Of a DNA stretch of 64,000 bases, positions 35,964-45,136 are shown piece by piece. A model generated the notes under the pieces. The model made no database searches, was not told the origin of the DNA, and worked only from the letters and a program-made list of their open reading frames with translations. Every line of letters starts with the position of its first letter. Position 1 is the first letter of the stretch. The stretch is taken from contig NZ_JACTAH010000001.1 in NCBI RefSeq assembly GCF_014489115.1, forward strand, positions 1,612,001-1,676,000. Direction: 5' to 3'. The DNA comes from Thauera sedimentorum (GTDB lineage Bacteria > Pseudomonadota > Gammaproteobacteria > Burkholderiales > Rhodocyclaceae). A program made the position numbers and the translations under genes.

Positions 35964-37862
35964 TTACTGCTGCGGCGGAACGATCGCCGACTCGTTGATC
36001 ACCACTTCGTAGCGCTCGCGCAGCAGGCTGAGGTAGGCGCTGAAATCACGCTCGGCCATCAGCTGTGCGTACTGGCGCGACATGGCGCTCACCCGGGGAT
36101 CGTCGGCCGCCAGTTCCGGCCGTTCGACCGACTCGATGCGATAGACCGCATAAGCCTGCGGACCCAGCGAGACGCCGGCATGTGCCGGCAGGCTGGCAGT
36201 AGGTGCGGCGAATACCGCCCGCAGCGCGGCCTGCGGCAGCACCGTGGCGTTGCGCTGCACCTTCAGCGCCTGGCCCCACTGGCCCTCCACCGCCTCGCCC
36301 TTCTGCGCCGCGGCCAGCGCGGCTTCGCCGGCGGCCGTCGCCAGGCGGGCGGCTTCCTCGCTGCGCAGGTCCGCGACGATGGCGTCCTTCACCTCGTCGA
36401 AGGGCAGCGTCTGGGCCGGCTGGTGGTCCACCACCCGGGCGGCCACCAGAGTGCCGCTGCCGACCTCTACGACCTCGGTGTTGCGGCGTTTCTCCAGGGC
36501 CTCCTCGGAGAACAGCGCGGCAACCAGATCCGGGTTGGTGTAGGGCCCCACGGCGACCGCGTTGCGGTCGATCCAGTCGGTGCTGCGCACCTCGAGCTTG
36601 AGCAGCTCGGCGGCAGGCGCCAGGCTGTCGGCCTGCTCGTAGACGGTGTTGGCGAACAGTTCGGCCAGTTCGGCGTGGCGCTGTCCAGCCCGCTGGCTCT
36701 TGAGCTCGGCCTCGATTTCGCCGCGCACTTCCTCAAAGGGCCGCAGGCTCGCCGGCTTGATGTCGGTGAGCTGGATGACGTGATAGCCGAACTCCGAGCG
36801 CACCGGATCGACGATCTCGTCCTTGGCCGCCGCGAACACCGCATCCTCGAAGGGCTTGACCATCACGCCACGGCCGAAGAAGCCGAGATCGCCACCGCGG
36901 GAGGACGAACCCGGATCGGACGAGCGCTCGCGCGCCAGCGCCGGAAAGCTGTCCGGCTTGTCCTTGAGCGTGGCCACCAGGGCCTCGGCCTCGGCCCGCA
37001 CCTTCTGCACCTCGTCCTCGCCGGCATCGGCGGCGAGTTCGAGCAGGATGTGGCGCGCGCGACGCTCCTCGGCCACCCCGAAACGCTCCGGGCTGCCTTC
37101 ATAGACCTGGCGCAGCTCGTCCTCGGACACGCTGACCTGGCCGAGCAGCGCGTTCTCGTCGAACACGAGGTACTCCGCCTTGACGCGTGCCGGACGGGCA
37201 AAGCGGTCGGGGTTGGCCTCGTAGAAACGCTGCGCGGCGTCCTCGGCCAGCTGCACCTTGGGCAGGTAGTCGGCCGCGGAGAAGCGCAGCTCGCGCACCT
37301 GGCGCTCCTCGAGCTGGGCGGCCAGGAAGCGGCGCGGCGATTCGCTGGCGGCAAAGGCCGCATCGCCCACCGCAAGCGCAATCTGCTGGATGCGGATGTC
37401 CTGGCTCAGGCGGGCCTCGAAGCTGGACGGGGTCATGCCCTGGGCACTCAGCAGCGCCTCGTAGCGCTGCATGGAGAACTGGCCGTTGTCCTGGAAGGCG
37501 GGCACCTCGGCGATCGCCTCCTGCAGCTGCGCCTGGGTGACCACGAAGCGGTTCTCGGCCGCATGCAGCGCGAGCACGCGCTGGTTGATCAGGTTGTCGA
37601 GCACCGCGCGGCGCAGTTCCGGCGAATCGAGCAGCGCGCGGTCGACCTGGTTGCCCATCGACTGGCGCAGGCGGTCCTGCTGGTCGCGCAAGGCCTCGTC
37701 GAATTCGAACGCGCTGATGCGGCTACCACCCACGGTCGCCACCTCGGTGCTGCCGGGGCCGTCGGAGAAGTACGCATCCATGCCGAAGAACGCGAAGGGG
37801 ACGATCAGGATCGCCAGAATGATCTGGGCGAAACGTTTGTTGTTGCGTACAGCCTCGAACAT
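35964..37862 (-). CDS. ppiD: Periplasmic folding chaperone / peptidyl-prolyl isomerase PpiD
   Basis: Membrane-anchored periplasmic chaperone of 632 residues that helps newly exported proteins fold near the Sec translocon. It has a single N-terminal helix (IILAILIVPFAFFGMDAYF, about 13-31), a SurA-type N domain (about 35-160), and a parvulin-like domain (about 265-365; ARHILLEL..DLGFFGRGVMVKPFEDAVF..VRSEFGYHVIQL). A second, degenerate parvulin-like domain ends the protein. Length and order fit PpiD. It is a single gene here; lon and hupB, often upstream of ppiD, are not in this window. Confidence 0.93.
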   Translation of the reverse strand: MFEAVRNNKRFAQIILAILIVPFAFFGMDAYFSDGPGSTEVATVGGSRISAFEFDEALRDQQDRLRQSMGNQVDRALLDSPELRRAVLDNLINQRVLALHAAENRFVVTQAQLQEAIAEVPAFQDNGQFSMQRYEALLSAQGMTPSSFEARLSQDIRIQQIALAVGDAAFAASESPRRFLAAQLEERQVRELRFSAADYLPKVQLAEDAAQRFYEANPDRFARPARVKAEYLVFDENALLGQVSVSEDELRQVYEGSPERFGVAEERRARHILLELAADAGEDEVQKVRAEAEALVATLKDKPDSFPALARERSSDPGSSSRGGDLGFFGRGVMVKPFEDAVFAAAKDEIVDPVRSEFGYHVIQLTDIKPASLRPFEEVRGEIEAELKSQRAGQRHAELAELFANTVYEQADSLAPAAELLKLEVRSTDWIDRNAVAVGPYTNPDLVAALFSEEALEKRRNTEVVEVGSGTLVAARVVDHQPAQTLPFDEVKDAIVADLRSEEAARLATAAGEAALAAAQKGEAVEGQWGQALKVQRNATVLPQAALRAVFAAPTASLPAHAGVSLGPQAYAVYRIESVERPELAADDPRVSAMSRQYAQLMAERDFSAYLSLLRERYEVVINESAIVPPQQ

Positions 37863-38033
37863 CGTGATTTCCGTGGAAGACGAAGGGGGTGCGCAGCCCG
37901 ACGCGATGCGGGAAGCAAAGTGGGCGATTATGGCATCGGCCGCGGCGTGAGGCCAGAACGGCAGACAACACGGGCCCCGGGACTCCAGTGCGGGTGGCAG
38001 GCAGGGCGGAAGGCACGTCTATAATCCTTCGCC

Positions 38034-41000
38034 ATGCGCCACGCTCTCACCATTTCCGGCTTGATCGCCCTGGGCTACGCCCTGGTGGGCTGGCTCTCCA
38101 TTCAGTTTGCGGTACCGCCCGGTTACTCGGCGCCCTTCTTTCCGCCTGCGGGCATCGCGCTGGCCGCGCTGCTGATCTTCGGCAAGCGCCACGTCGGCGG
38201 CGTGATCGCCGGCTCCCTGGCGGTGCAGCTTTTCGCCGCTGCGCAGGCCGGACAGGCGCCCGGCTCGGCCTGGGAGCCGCTGGCCATTCCCTTTTTTGCC
38301 GGCCTGCAGGCGCTGGTCGGGGTGTGGCTCGCCCGCCGCCTGGTCGGCGTCCCCAACGCGCTCGACACCCCCACTCCCATCCTGCGCTTCATGATCCTGG
38401 TGGCGCCGCTGGGTTGCCTGGTCAATGCCAGCATCGCAGTACCACTGCTGGTGAGCAGCGGGCTGATCTCACCCGACGAGGCGCTGTTCAACTGGTGGAA
38501 CTGGTGGGTGGGCGACACCCTCGGCGTGCTCGTCGCCTGCCCGCTGATGTTCGTCTTCTTCGGCCGCCCGGCCGAAGACTGGCGGCCGCGCCGGATGGCC
38601 GTCGCGGTGCCGATGCTGATCGCCATCGCGCTCACCGGCGCCGCACTCTACCAGGTCAGCCACTGGGAAGCCCTGCGGGTACAGACCCAGTTCAACCGCG
38701 ACACCGAACACGTCATCAGCCTGGTGCGCAAGCGCCTGGACGCGCAGATCGACATGGTGCTGGCGGTGGACAACTTCATGGCGATTTCCGAGGAAGTCAC
38801 CCGGCGCGACTTCCGCGAGTTCGTCACACCCTGGCTCGAACGCTACCCCGGCACGCAGAACTTCGGCTGGAACCCGCTGATCCGCCGTGAGGAACGTGTG
38901 GCATTCGAGAGTACGGTACGCACCGCACACGGCGACGACTTCCGCATCCTCGACCGTGCGCCGGACGGCCGCACCTTCCCGGCGAACGACGCGGATATCT
39001 ACCTGCCGATCACCTACGTCGAACCCTTTGCCTCCAACACCACGGTGTACGGACTCAACCCACTGTCGCTGCCCGCCACCGCCCTTGCTATTGAGCGCTC
39101 CAAACTGGCGCGGGCACCGGTGGCCTCAGCCGGCATCCGTCTGGTGCAGGAACGTGCCACGCAGCGCGGCGTGGTGGTCTACCAGGCGGTGTTCGACCGC
39201 CCGGCCGACGAACGCACCCCGCCGACCATGATCGGCGCCATCTCGGCGGTCTTCCGCATGGACGACACCTTCGCCGCGATCCTGGGCGACAGCCGGGCGA
39301 CCGAGCTGGACTTGTGCCTGGTGGACCTGGCCGGCGCGCCCGACAACCGCCGCCTGTTCGGCCCGGCCGGATGCGAAGAGGACGGCTGGCTCACCGCCCA
39401 CGTGGGGCGTGCGCTGCCGATCGCCTTTGCCGAACGCGAGTGGCAGATCCGTCTGCGCGGCACCCCGACCTACGTGCGGGAGCTGCGCAGCTGGGCGGCC
39501 TGGACCACGATCGCCTTCGGCCTGGCCACCCTCGGCATGCTCGGTGCCTTCTTGCTGGTCAGCAGCGGCCAGACCCGGCGCATCTCGCGGCTGGTCGAGC
39601 AGCGCACCACCGAACTGGCCCACGCCACCCAGGAGCTGGAAGCTCAGCGCGAGGCGCTCAACCGCGCGCAGCGCACCGCACGTATGGGCAGCTGGGAATG
39701 TGCGCCGGACGGCTCCGCGCTGGCGTGCTCGGACGCACTGATCGCACTGCTACGCCTGCCCGAGGAGCGCGCACCGACGCTGGACGACATCTGCGCCGCG
39801 GTCGATACCGACGACCGCCCCGCCCTGCGCGAAGCCATGGCCGCCGCGGCGACCGAACCGCGTGAGCAGGTCCTGGACTGTCGCCTTGCCGGCGCCAGCG
39901 GGCAGATTGTGTACTTCATGATCGAAGCCGAGCGGCTCGACGGCCATCCGGTACGTCTGCGCGGCACCGTGCAGGACGTCAGCGCCGCCCGCCAGGCCGA
40001 AGCGCACATCCAGTACCTCGCCCACTACGACGCGCTGACCGGCCTGCCCAACCGCCGCCTGTGGCTCACCCGCGCCCAGGCCGCCATCCATGCCGCCCAG
40101 CGCCATGGCGACACCCTCGCAGTGCTGTTCATGGACCTGGACCAGTTCAAGACCGTCAATGATTCGCTCGGCCACCCGGCCGGCGACCTGCTGCTGGCCA
40201 CCGTCGCCAACCGCCTGTCCGCCTGCCTGCGCGAGGAGGACGTGCTCGCCCGCCTGGGCGGCGACGAATTCGTCGCCCTGCTGCCGCGCCTGGCCCACGC
40301 CGAGGACGCCGCCACCGTGGCGCGCAAGATGCTGGCCGCCATGCGCGCGCCCATGGACATCGACGGCCAGGAGCTGCGCCCCTCGGTGAGCATCGGCATC
40401 GCCCTGCACCCGAACGACGGTGACGACGTCGACACCCTGCTCAAGCATGCCGATACCGCCATGTACGGCGCCAAGGAGGCCGGGCGCAACAACTACCAGT
40501 TCTTCGTCCCGGAGATGAACGCCCGCGCCCTGGAACGCCTGATGCTGGAAAACGCCCTGCGCCGCGCCATCGAAGGCGGGGAGCTGAAGCTCCACTTCCA
40601 GCCCCAGCTGAACGCGCAGGACGGCGCACTGACCGGCTGCGAGGCGCTGCTGCGCTGGAACCACCCCGAGATCGGCGCCATCGGCCCGGCGCAGTTCATC
40701 CCGGTAGCCGAGGAATCCGGCCTGATCGTCCCCCTGGGCGAATGGGTGCTGCACGGAGCCTGCCGGCAGCAGGTGGCCTGGGCGCGCGCCGGCCACCGGG
40801 AACTGATGGTGGCGATCAACATCTCCGCGCTGCAGTTCCGCCGCGAGGATTTCGCCGACGTGGTCACCCGCATTCTTGCGGAAACCGGTGCCGACCCGGC
40901 CTGCATCGAACTGGAGATCACCGAGACCGCGCTGATGCAGCCTTCCGAAGCGCTGTACGAGCGCCTCGTCGCCCTCGGCCGGCTGGGCCTGACCCTGGCG

Positions 41001-41336
41001 CTGGACGATTTCGGCACCGGCTACTCCAGCCTGTCCTACCTCAAGCGCCTGCCGATCAGCCGCCTGAAGCTGGACTACTCCTTCGTCCGCGACCTGCCGG
41101 GCGACCAGGAAGACGCCGCGGTGGCTTCGGCCACGCTGTCGCTGGCCCGCGACCTGGGGCTGGAAGTGGTGGCCGAAGGCGTGGAGGTGATCGAACAGTT
41201 CGCCTGGCTCAAGGCCCGCGGCTGCAGCAAGATGCAGGGTTACCTGTTCGGCCGGCCGATGCCGCCGGAGGAGTTCGAGCGCTGGATGGCGGCGCACGAC
41301 CCGGCCAGAGTGATCGGCAGCCCGGATACGGTGTGA
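38034..41336 (+). CDS. MASE1-CHASE-PAS-GGDEF-EAL c-di-GMP protein
   Basis: Inner-membrane protein of 1100 residues. It has a MASE1 sensor with eight or so helices (1-220), a periplasmic CHASE domain (about 230-490; LVRKRLDAQIDMVLAVDNFM, YPGTQNFGWNPLI), another helix, and a PAS domain (about 540-655). GGDEF follows (about 660-820) with intact LARLGGDEFVALL, and EAL (about 840-1090) with intact GCEALLRW and DDFGTGYSSLSYL. Both catalytic motifs look active, so it could make and degrade c-di-GMP; the net direction cannot be read. It starts 171 bases from ppiD on the opposite strand. c-di-GMP is a plausible input for the VpsR-like regulator. Confidence 0.93.
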   Translation: MRHALTISGLIALGYALVGWLSIQFAVPPGYSAPFFPPAGIALAALLIFGKRHVGGVIAGSLAVQLFAAAQAGQAPGSAWEPLAIPFFAGLQALVGVWLARRLVGVPNALDTPTPILRFMILVAPLGCLVNASIAVPLLVSSGLISPDEALFNWWNWWVGDTLGVLVACPLMFVFFGRPAEDWRPRRMAVAVPMLIAIALTGAALYQVSHWEALRVQTQFNRDTEHVISLVRKRLDAQIDMVLAVDNFMAISEEVTRRDFREFVTPWLERYPGTQNFGWNPLIRREERVAFESTVRTAHGDDFRILDRAPDGRTFPANDADIYLPITYVEPFASNTTVYGLNPLSLPATALAIERSKLARAPVASAGIRLVQERATQRGVVVYQAVFDRPADERTPPTMIGAISAVFRMDDTFAAILGDSRATELDLCLVDLAGAPDNRRLFGPAGCEEDGWLTAHVGRALPIAFAEREWQIRLRGTPTYVRELRSWAAWTTIAFGLATLGMLGAFLLVSSGQTRRISRLVEQRTTELAHATQELEAQREALNRAQRTARMGSWECAPDGSALACSDALIALLRLPEERAPTLDDICAAVDTDDRPALREAMAAAATEPREQVLDCRLAGASGQIVYFMIEAERLDGHPVRLRGTVQDVSAARQAEAHIQYLAHYDALTGLPNRRLWLTRAQAAIHAAQRHGDTLAVLFMDLDQFKTVNDSLGHPAGDLLLATVANRLSACLREEDVLARLGGDEFVALLPRLAHAEDAATVARKMLAAMRAPMDIDGQELRPSVSIGIALHPNDGDDVDTLLKHADTAMYGAKEAGRNNYQFFVPEMNARALERLMLENALRRAIEGGELKLHFQPQLNAQDGALTGCEALLRWNHPEIGAIGPAQFIPVAEESGLIVPLGEWVLHGACRQQVAWARAGHRELMVAINISALQFRREDFADVVTRILAETGADPACIELEITETALMQPSEALYERLVALGRLGLTLALDDFGTGYSSLSYLKRLPISRLKLDYSFVRDLPGDQEDAAVASATLSLARDLGLEVVAEGVEVIEQFAWLKARGCSKMQGYLFGRPMPPEEFERWMAAHDPARVIGSPDTV

Positions 41337-41377
41337 ACTACGCGCAGATCCGGACGCGGGGCTGAACGCCCCGCCGC

Positions 41378-42139
41378 TCAATGCGGGCGCTTGGCCTGTC
41401 GCCAGCCGGCTACCGCCTGGGCGGTGTAGGCCATCACCGCATCGCGGCTGTCGTCCGGCAGCTCGCGTGCCAGCGCGGCAAACAGCGCCTCGGTGGCCTC
41501 GCGCCCCGGGCCATCGGCCGCCAGGCCATGCGCCAGGCACTGGATCTGGATATGCGCCAGCGCGTCGGCCACCAGCCGCCAGCCGAGCAGCGGCATCTCG
41601 CGCGCTACCGCCAGCATGGTGCCGCCCAGCTCGCCCGCCAGGCGCAGCGCCTCGTCGCGGTTGTCCGCCGCAATCGCGCCGTGCCACAAGGCCAGGTGGA
41701 GCGCACGACGCAGTTCGATCTTGAAGTCGACCGCGTTCTCTTCCGCTGCCGCAAGCGCCTCGAACTGGGCCAGGAAACGGGCTTCCGCACGCTCGTCCAG
41801 TCCGGTCCGCAGCGCGCCGACCAGCGCGCTCAACGCCGGCAGCGCGGTAAGACCGAAGGCGCGGCTGTAGGCCAAGCCCCATTGATCGAGACCGGAGAGC
41901 AGCATCGCCATGCGCAGTGCGGCGCCCTCCTCGCCGGCGCCCGCCGCCGCCCAGTTGCCCAGCGCCTCGCGCAGCGCGCCAACACCCTCGGCGCAGGCGT
42001 TCTCGTCCGCCTCCAGGGTCAGCCGGAACACCTGGGCGAAGGCGTCCTGCGCCATGCGCGCGGCGCGACGCTGCTCCTCGGGCGAGGAGACCTGCGCGAG
42101 CGGGTCGGCGGGTACGGGCGAAGCGGCGGCCTGGTTCAT
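41378..42139 (-). CDS. Hypothetical helical protein
   Basis: Protein of 253 residues, Ala/Leu-rich and all-helical in appearance, with no signal peptide. It is not recognised; it looks like a cytoplasmic helical-repeat protein (LRMAMLLSGLDQWGLAYSRA; FKIELRRALHLALWHGAIAA). AGGA lies nine bases before the ATG at 42139; ATGs three and ten codons upstream are possible but badly spaced. It is followed by the c-di-GMP gene on the other strand and preceded by a REP doublet. Confidence 0.65.
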   Translation of the reverse strand: MNQAAASPVPADPLAQVSSPEEQRRAARMAQDAFAQVFRLTLEADENACAEGVGALREALGNWAAAGAGEEGAALRMAMLLSGLDQWGLAYSRAFGLTALPALSALVGALRTGLDERAEARFLAQFEALAAAEENAVDFKIELRRALHLALWHGAIAADNRDEALRLAGELGGTMLAVAREMPLLGWRLVADALAHIQIQCLAHGLAADGPGREATEALFAALARELPDDSRDAVMAYTAQAVAGWRQAKRPH

Positions 42140-42204
42140 GTGCGGCATTCCTGTGCGAAAGGCCGCCATTGTGCCGGCTGGCGGCGCGGCAGGGCAAACC
42201 GCCC

Positions 42205-42280
42205 GCAGGAGCGGCCTTGGCCGCGATGCTCAGTGTTCGGGCAGGCAGGACCGCTGCATCGCGGCCAAGACCGCTCCTAC
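42205..42280. repeat. REP-like palindromic doublet, unit 4
   Basis: 76-bp unit with slightly diverged arms (CAGGAGCGGCCTTGGCCGC; inverse with AAGACCGCTCCTAC), between the hypothetical gene and the HD-GYP gene. Confidence 0.85.
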
Positions 42281-42317
42281 AGGCCCTGCGCTACCCGACA
42301 ATCAGGGGCGGAACGAT

Positions 42318-43667
42318 TCACGCCACCGCTTCGGGCACGCGCTGCAGCACCTTGCGCAGCGCATCGAAGCAGTGCGCATCGATGGCACTGCCGACATGCT
42401 CGGCCATGATCTCCAGCGCCTTGTCCACCGGCGTCGCGCCGCGGTAGGGACGTTCGGCGGTGATCGCATCGAAGATGTCGGCCACGGTGATGATCCGGGT
42501 CTCCAGCGCGATATGCTCCGCGCGGATGCCACGCGGATAGCCCTTGCCGTCCAGGCGCTCGTGATGCGCCCCGGCCACCCGGGCCAGCTCCTCGAAGTGG
42601 GCGATGCGCGCGAGGATGGATTCGGTGTACGCGGCGTGGCGTTTCACCGCCTCCCACTCGGAATCATCCAGTTTGCCGGGCTTGTCGAGCACCATGTTGC
42701 TCACCCCGAGCTTGCCCACGTCGTGCAGCAGCGCGCCGCGGCGCAGCCAGCGCCGGCGCGCCGGGTCGATGCCGACCTCCTCGGCGACCAGGTCGGTGTA
42801 CAGCGCCACCCGCACGCTGTGACCGGCGGTATAGGGGCTCTTGGCATCGACCACCTGGCCGAAGGCGGCAGCGATCTCGTCCAGATAGTCGTCGTCCAGC
42901 GGCATCTCGTAACGCCCCGGTTCCAGCGCGAACACCGCCTCGGGCAGGGACTCGGAGGCGAGCGTCTGCCAGAAGCCCGGGCGGGCGCAGACGCGCTCGA
43001 AGATACCGGTCATGCGCGGGTCGAACCAGGTGCCGCTGCGCTGGCGCAACTCCTCCAGCGCAGCGCTGGGGCCGCCCACCGAATGGAACACGTCCACCAC
43101 CTGGGCCAGCAACGCGATGCGCGCATACACCGGGATGGCATCGCCTTTCAGCCCTTCCGGGCGGCCGCTGCCGTCCCAGTGCTCGTCGAGCGCATGAATG
43201 CCGCGCGCCACGCCCTCCGAGAAGCGCAACTGCCTGGCGATCTCCGCGCCGCGCTGGCAGCGCGTCTGGATGAGTTCCTGCGCCACCTCCTCGCCATTGC
43301 GCATGATGCCCAGCAGCGCCCTGAAGCGCTCGGCCAGCCCGGCCTCCAGGCCGGTGTGGTCGACCACGAAGCGCATCACCTGGGCGAGGCTGCCGTCCAC
43401 CCACTTGAAGTCGCGCTTGAAGGCGAGATCGTCGGTGAGGTAAAGCTCGCAGATGCGCGCAGCGTTGCTGCTGCAGCCGAGGTCCTTGAGCAGCAGCGTG
43501 TAGTAGAGCTCCCACTGCGCATGCTCCGACAGGCCGAGTTCGCGCCCGAGGTTCATGCCGATCCAGCAGCAGCGCACGCAATGGCCTTCCGGCTGGCCCT
43601 CGGTGATGTCCAGCGCGTGACTGAGCGCGCCGATCAGTTCGGATAGTTTCAGCCCCGCAAGCGCCAT
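42318..43667 (-). CDS. Tandem HD-GYP protein (c-di-GMP phosphodiesterase, N-terminal copy degenerate)
   Basis: Protein of 449 residues with two HD-GYP-like domains. The C-terminal copy is intact: HSVRVALYTD, LLHDVGKLGVSNMVLDKPG, HHERLDGKGYPRG and DIFDAITAERPYR, so it should hydrolyse c-di-GMP. The N-terminal copy has lost its key residues: the HD pair reads KD (LLLKDLGCSS) and the HHE-x2-DG-x-GYP box reads DEHWDGSGRPEG. It is probably a sensory or structural relic of a duplication. No transmembrane or receiver domain is visible. The gene is single, between two REP doublets. Confidence 0.9.
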   Translation of the reverse strand: MALAGLKLSELIGALSHALDITEGQPEGHCVRCCWIGMNLGRELGLSEHAQWELYYTLLLKDLGCSSNAARICELYLTDDLAFKRDFKWVDGSLAQVMRFVVDHTGLEAGLAERFRALLGIMRNGEEVAQELIQTRCQRGAEIARQLRFSEGVARGIHALDEHWDGSGRPEGLKGDAIPVYARIALLAQVVDVFHSVGGPSAALEELRQRSGTWFDPRMTGIFERVCARPGFWQTLASESLPEAVFALEPGRYEMPLDDDYLDEIAAAFGQVVDAKSPYTAGHSVRVALYTDLVAEEVGIDPARRRWLRRGALLHDVGKLGVSNMVLDKPGKLDDSEWEAVKRHAAYTESILARIAHFEELARVAGAHHERLDGKGYPRGIRAEHIALETRIITVADIFDAITAERPYRGATPVDKALEIMAEHVGSAIDAHCFDALRKVLQRVPEAVA

Positions 43668-43728
43668 GGCCCTCTCCCCCTGTCACCGTGTCCCACAGTA
43701 TGCACGCCTTGTCGCTTACGCAAGAACC

Positions 43729-43800
43729 GTAGGAGCGGCCTTGGCCGCGATGCGGTCTTCGATGGAACAACCGCTGTATCGCGGCCAAGGCCGCTCCTAC
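43729..43800. repeat. REP-like palindromic doublet, unit 5
   Basis: 72-bp unit, both arms in standard form, ending 12 bases before the stop of the ABC ATPase gene. Confidence 0.9.
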
Positions 43801-43812
43801 CGAAGAACGCTC

Positions 43813-44535
43813 TCAGGCGCCGGCCAGGCTGGCCGCGCCTTCTTCCAGGTGCCCGGCCTGCATGCGCAGCTTACGCCCGCAGCGCGAGGCCAGGGCTTCG
43901 TCGTGGGTGACCAGGATCAGCGTGGTGCCGGCCTCGCGGTTGAGCGCGAACATCAGCTCGATGACCGCCGCACCGGTGGCGGCATCGAGGTTGCCGGTCG
44001 GCTCATCGGCCAGCAGCAGGCGCGGGTTGGGCGCGAAGGCGCGGGCCAGCGCCACGCGCTGCTGCTCGCCGCCGGAGAGATGCTTGGGATAGTGACCGGT
44101 GCGCCCGCCGAGGCCCACCCGCTCCAGCCACTGCTGCGCCACCTCGCGCGCATCGTTCTGCCCGGCCAGTTCCAGGGGCAGCATGACGTTCTCCAGCGCG
44201 GTGAGCGCAGGCAGGAGCTGGAAGGACTGGAACACGAAGCCCACCGCCTCGCCACGCAAGGCCGCACGCGCATCCTCGTCCAGCGCGAACAGATCCTTGC
44301 CCAGGATGCGCACCGCGCCTGTGCTGGGAACATCCAGCCCGGCGAGCAATCCCAGCAGCGTGGATTTGCCCGAGCCGGAGGCGCCGACGATGGCGACCGA
44401 CTCGCCCGGCCCCACCGAGAATGCGATATCGCTCAGAATATCCAGCCTGCCCTCGCCGCCGGCCAGCGGCACCGACTTGGACAGGGCTTCGACTTCAATC
44501 ACAGGGAGAGGAATTTCGATGCCGCTTCGATCCAT
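43813..44535 (-). CDS. ybbA: ABC transporter ATP-binding protein (YbbA/LolD type)
   Basis: ABC ATPase of 240 residues of the MacB/LolD/YbbA group. Walker A VGASGSGKSTLLGLLAG, Q-loop FVFQSFQLLPALTALENV, signature HLSGGEQQRVALARA, Walker B LLLADEPTGNLD, and the switch His in LVTHDEAL. It is divergent from the thioesterase gene exactly as ybbA and tesA are in E. coli. In E. coli the permease gene ybbP follows; here a REP doublet and an HD-GYP gene follow, so the permease must be elsewhere or lost. The ATG at 44535 has GAAGG six bases upstream, so its start overlaps that of tesA by 17 bases. Confidence 0.9.
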   Translation of the reverse strand: MDRSGIEIPLPVIEVEALSKSVPLAGGEGRLDILSDIAFSVGPGESVAIVGASGSGKSTLLGLLAGLDVPSTGAVRILGKDLFALDEDARAALRGEAVGFVFQSFQLLPALTALENVMLPLELAGQNDAREVAQQWLERVGLGGRTGHYPKHLSGGEQQRVALARAFAPNPRLLLADEPTGNLDAATGAAVIELMFALNREAGTTLILVTHDEALASRCGRKLRMQAGHLEEGAASLAGA

Positions 44536-45136
44536 GGTGACCTTCTTGTTCGTCCTGTTCGCGGGCACCGCGCAGGCGGCGACCATCCTGGTGTGGGGCG
44601 ACAGCCTGTCCGCCGGCTACGGGCTGCGCCAGGGCGAGGCCTGGCCCACCCTGTTGCAGACGCGGCTCGCGCGCGAAGGGTTCCCGCACGAGGTGGTCAA
44701 CGCCAGCGTCAGCGGAGAGACCTCGGCCGGCGGCCGCTCGCGCCTGCCCGCCGCGCTGGAGCGCCACCGCCCCACGCTGGTGATCCTGGAACTGGGCGCC
44801 AACGACGGCCTGCGCGGCCTGCCGCCCCAGTTGCTGGCCGACAACCTCGGCGCCATGGTGTCCGCCGCGCGCGAAGCCGGCGCCAACGTATTGCTGGTCG
44901 GCATGCAGATGCCGCCCAACTATGGCCCGGCCTACACGCGGCGCTTCGCCGAAACCTTCGAACAGGTCGCCCAGGCCCAGAAGGTGGCGCTGCTGCCCTT
45001 CCTGCTCGACGGCTTCGCCGAACGCAAGGAGCTCTTCCAGTCCGACGGCATCCACCCCACCGCCGAAGCGCAGAGCCTCATCCTCGACAACGTGTGGACG
45101 CGGCTCGCGCCGCTGCTCGGCCAGCGCGCACGCTGA
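44519..45136 (+). CDS. tesA: Multifunctional thioesterase/lysophospholipase TesA
   Basis: Periplasmic SGNH-family esterase of 205 residues that hydrolyses acyl-CoA, arylesters and lysophospholipids. Signal peptide about 1-20 (TFLFVLFAGTAQAA). Nucleophile Ser29 in WGDSLSAGYG, block III GAND (ELGANDGLRG), and the catalytic pair Asp176/His179 in SDGIHPTAEA. Divergent from ybbA with overlapping 5' ends. The stop TGA directly abuts the stop of selD on the other strand (TGATCA), with no space between the convergent genes. Confidence 0.92.
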   Translation: MPLRSMVTFLFVLFAGTAQAATILVWGDSLSAGYGLRQGEAWPTLLQTRLAREGFPHEVVNASVSGETSAGGRSRLPAALERHRPTLVILELGANDGLRGLPPQLLADNLGAMVSAAREAGANVLLVGMQMPPNYGPAYTRRFAETFEQVAQAQKVALLPFLLDGFAERKELFQSDGIHPTAEAQSLILDNVWTRLAPLLGQRAR

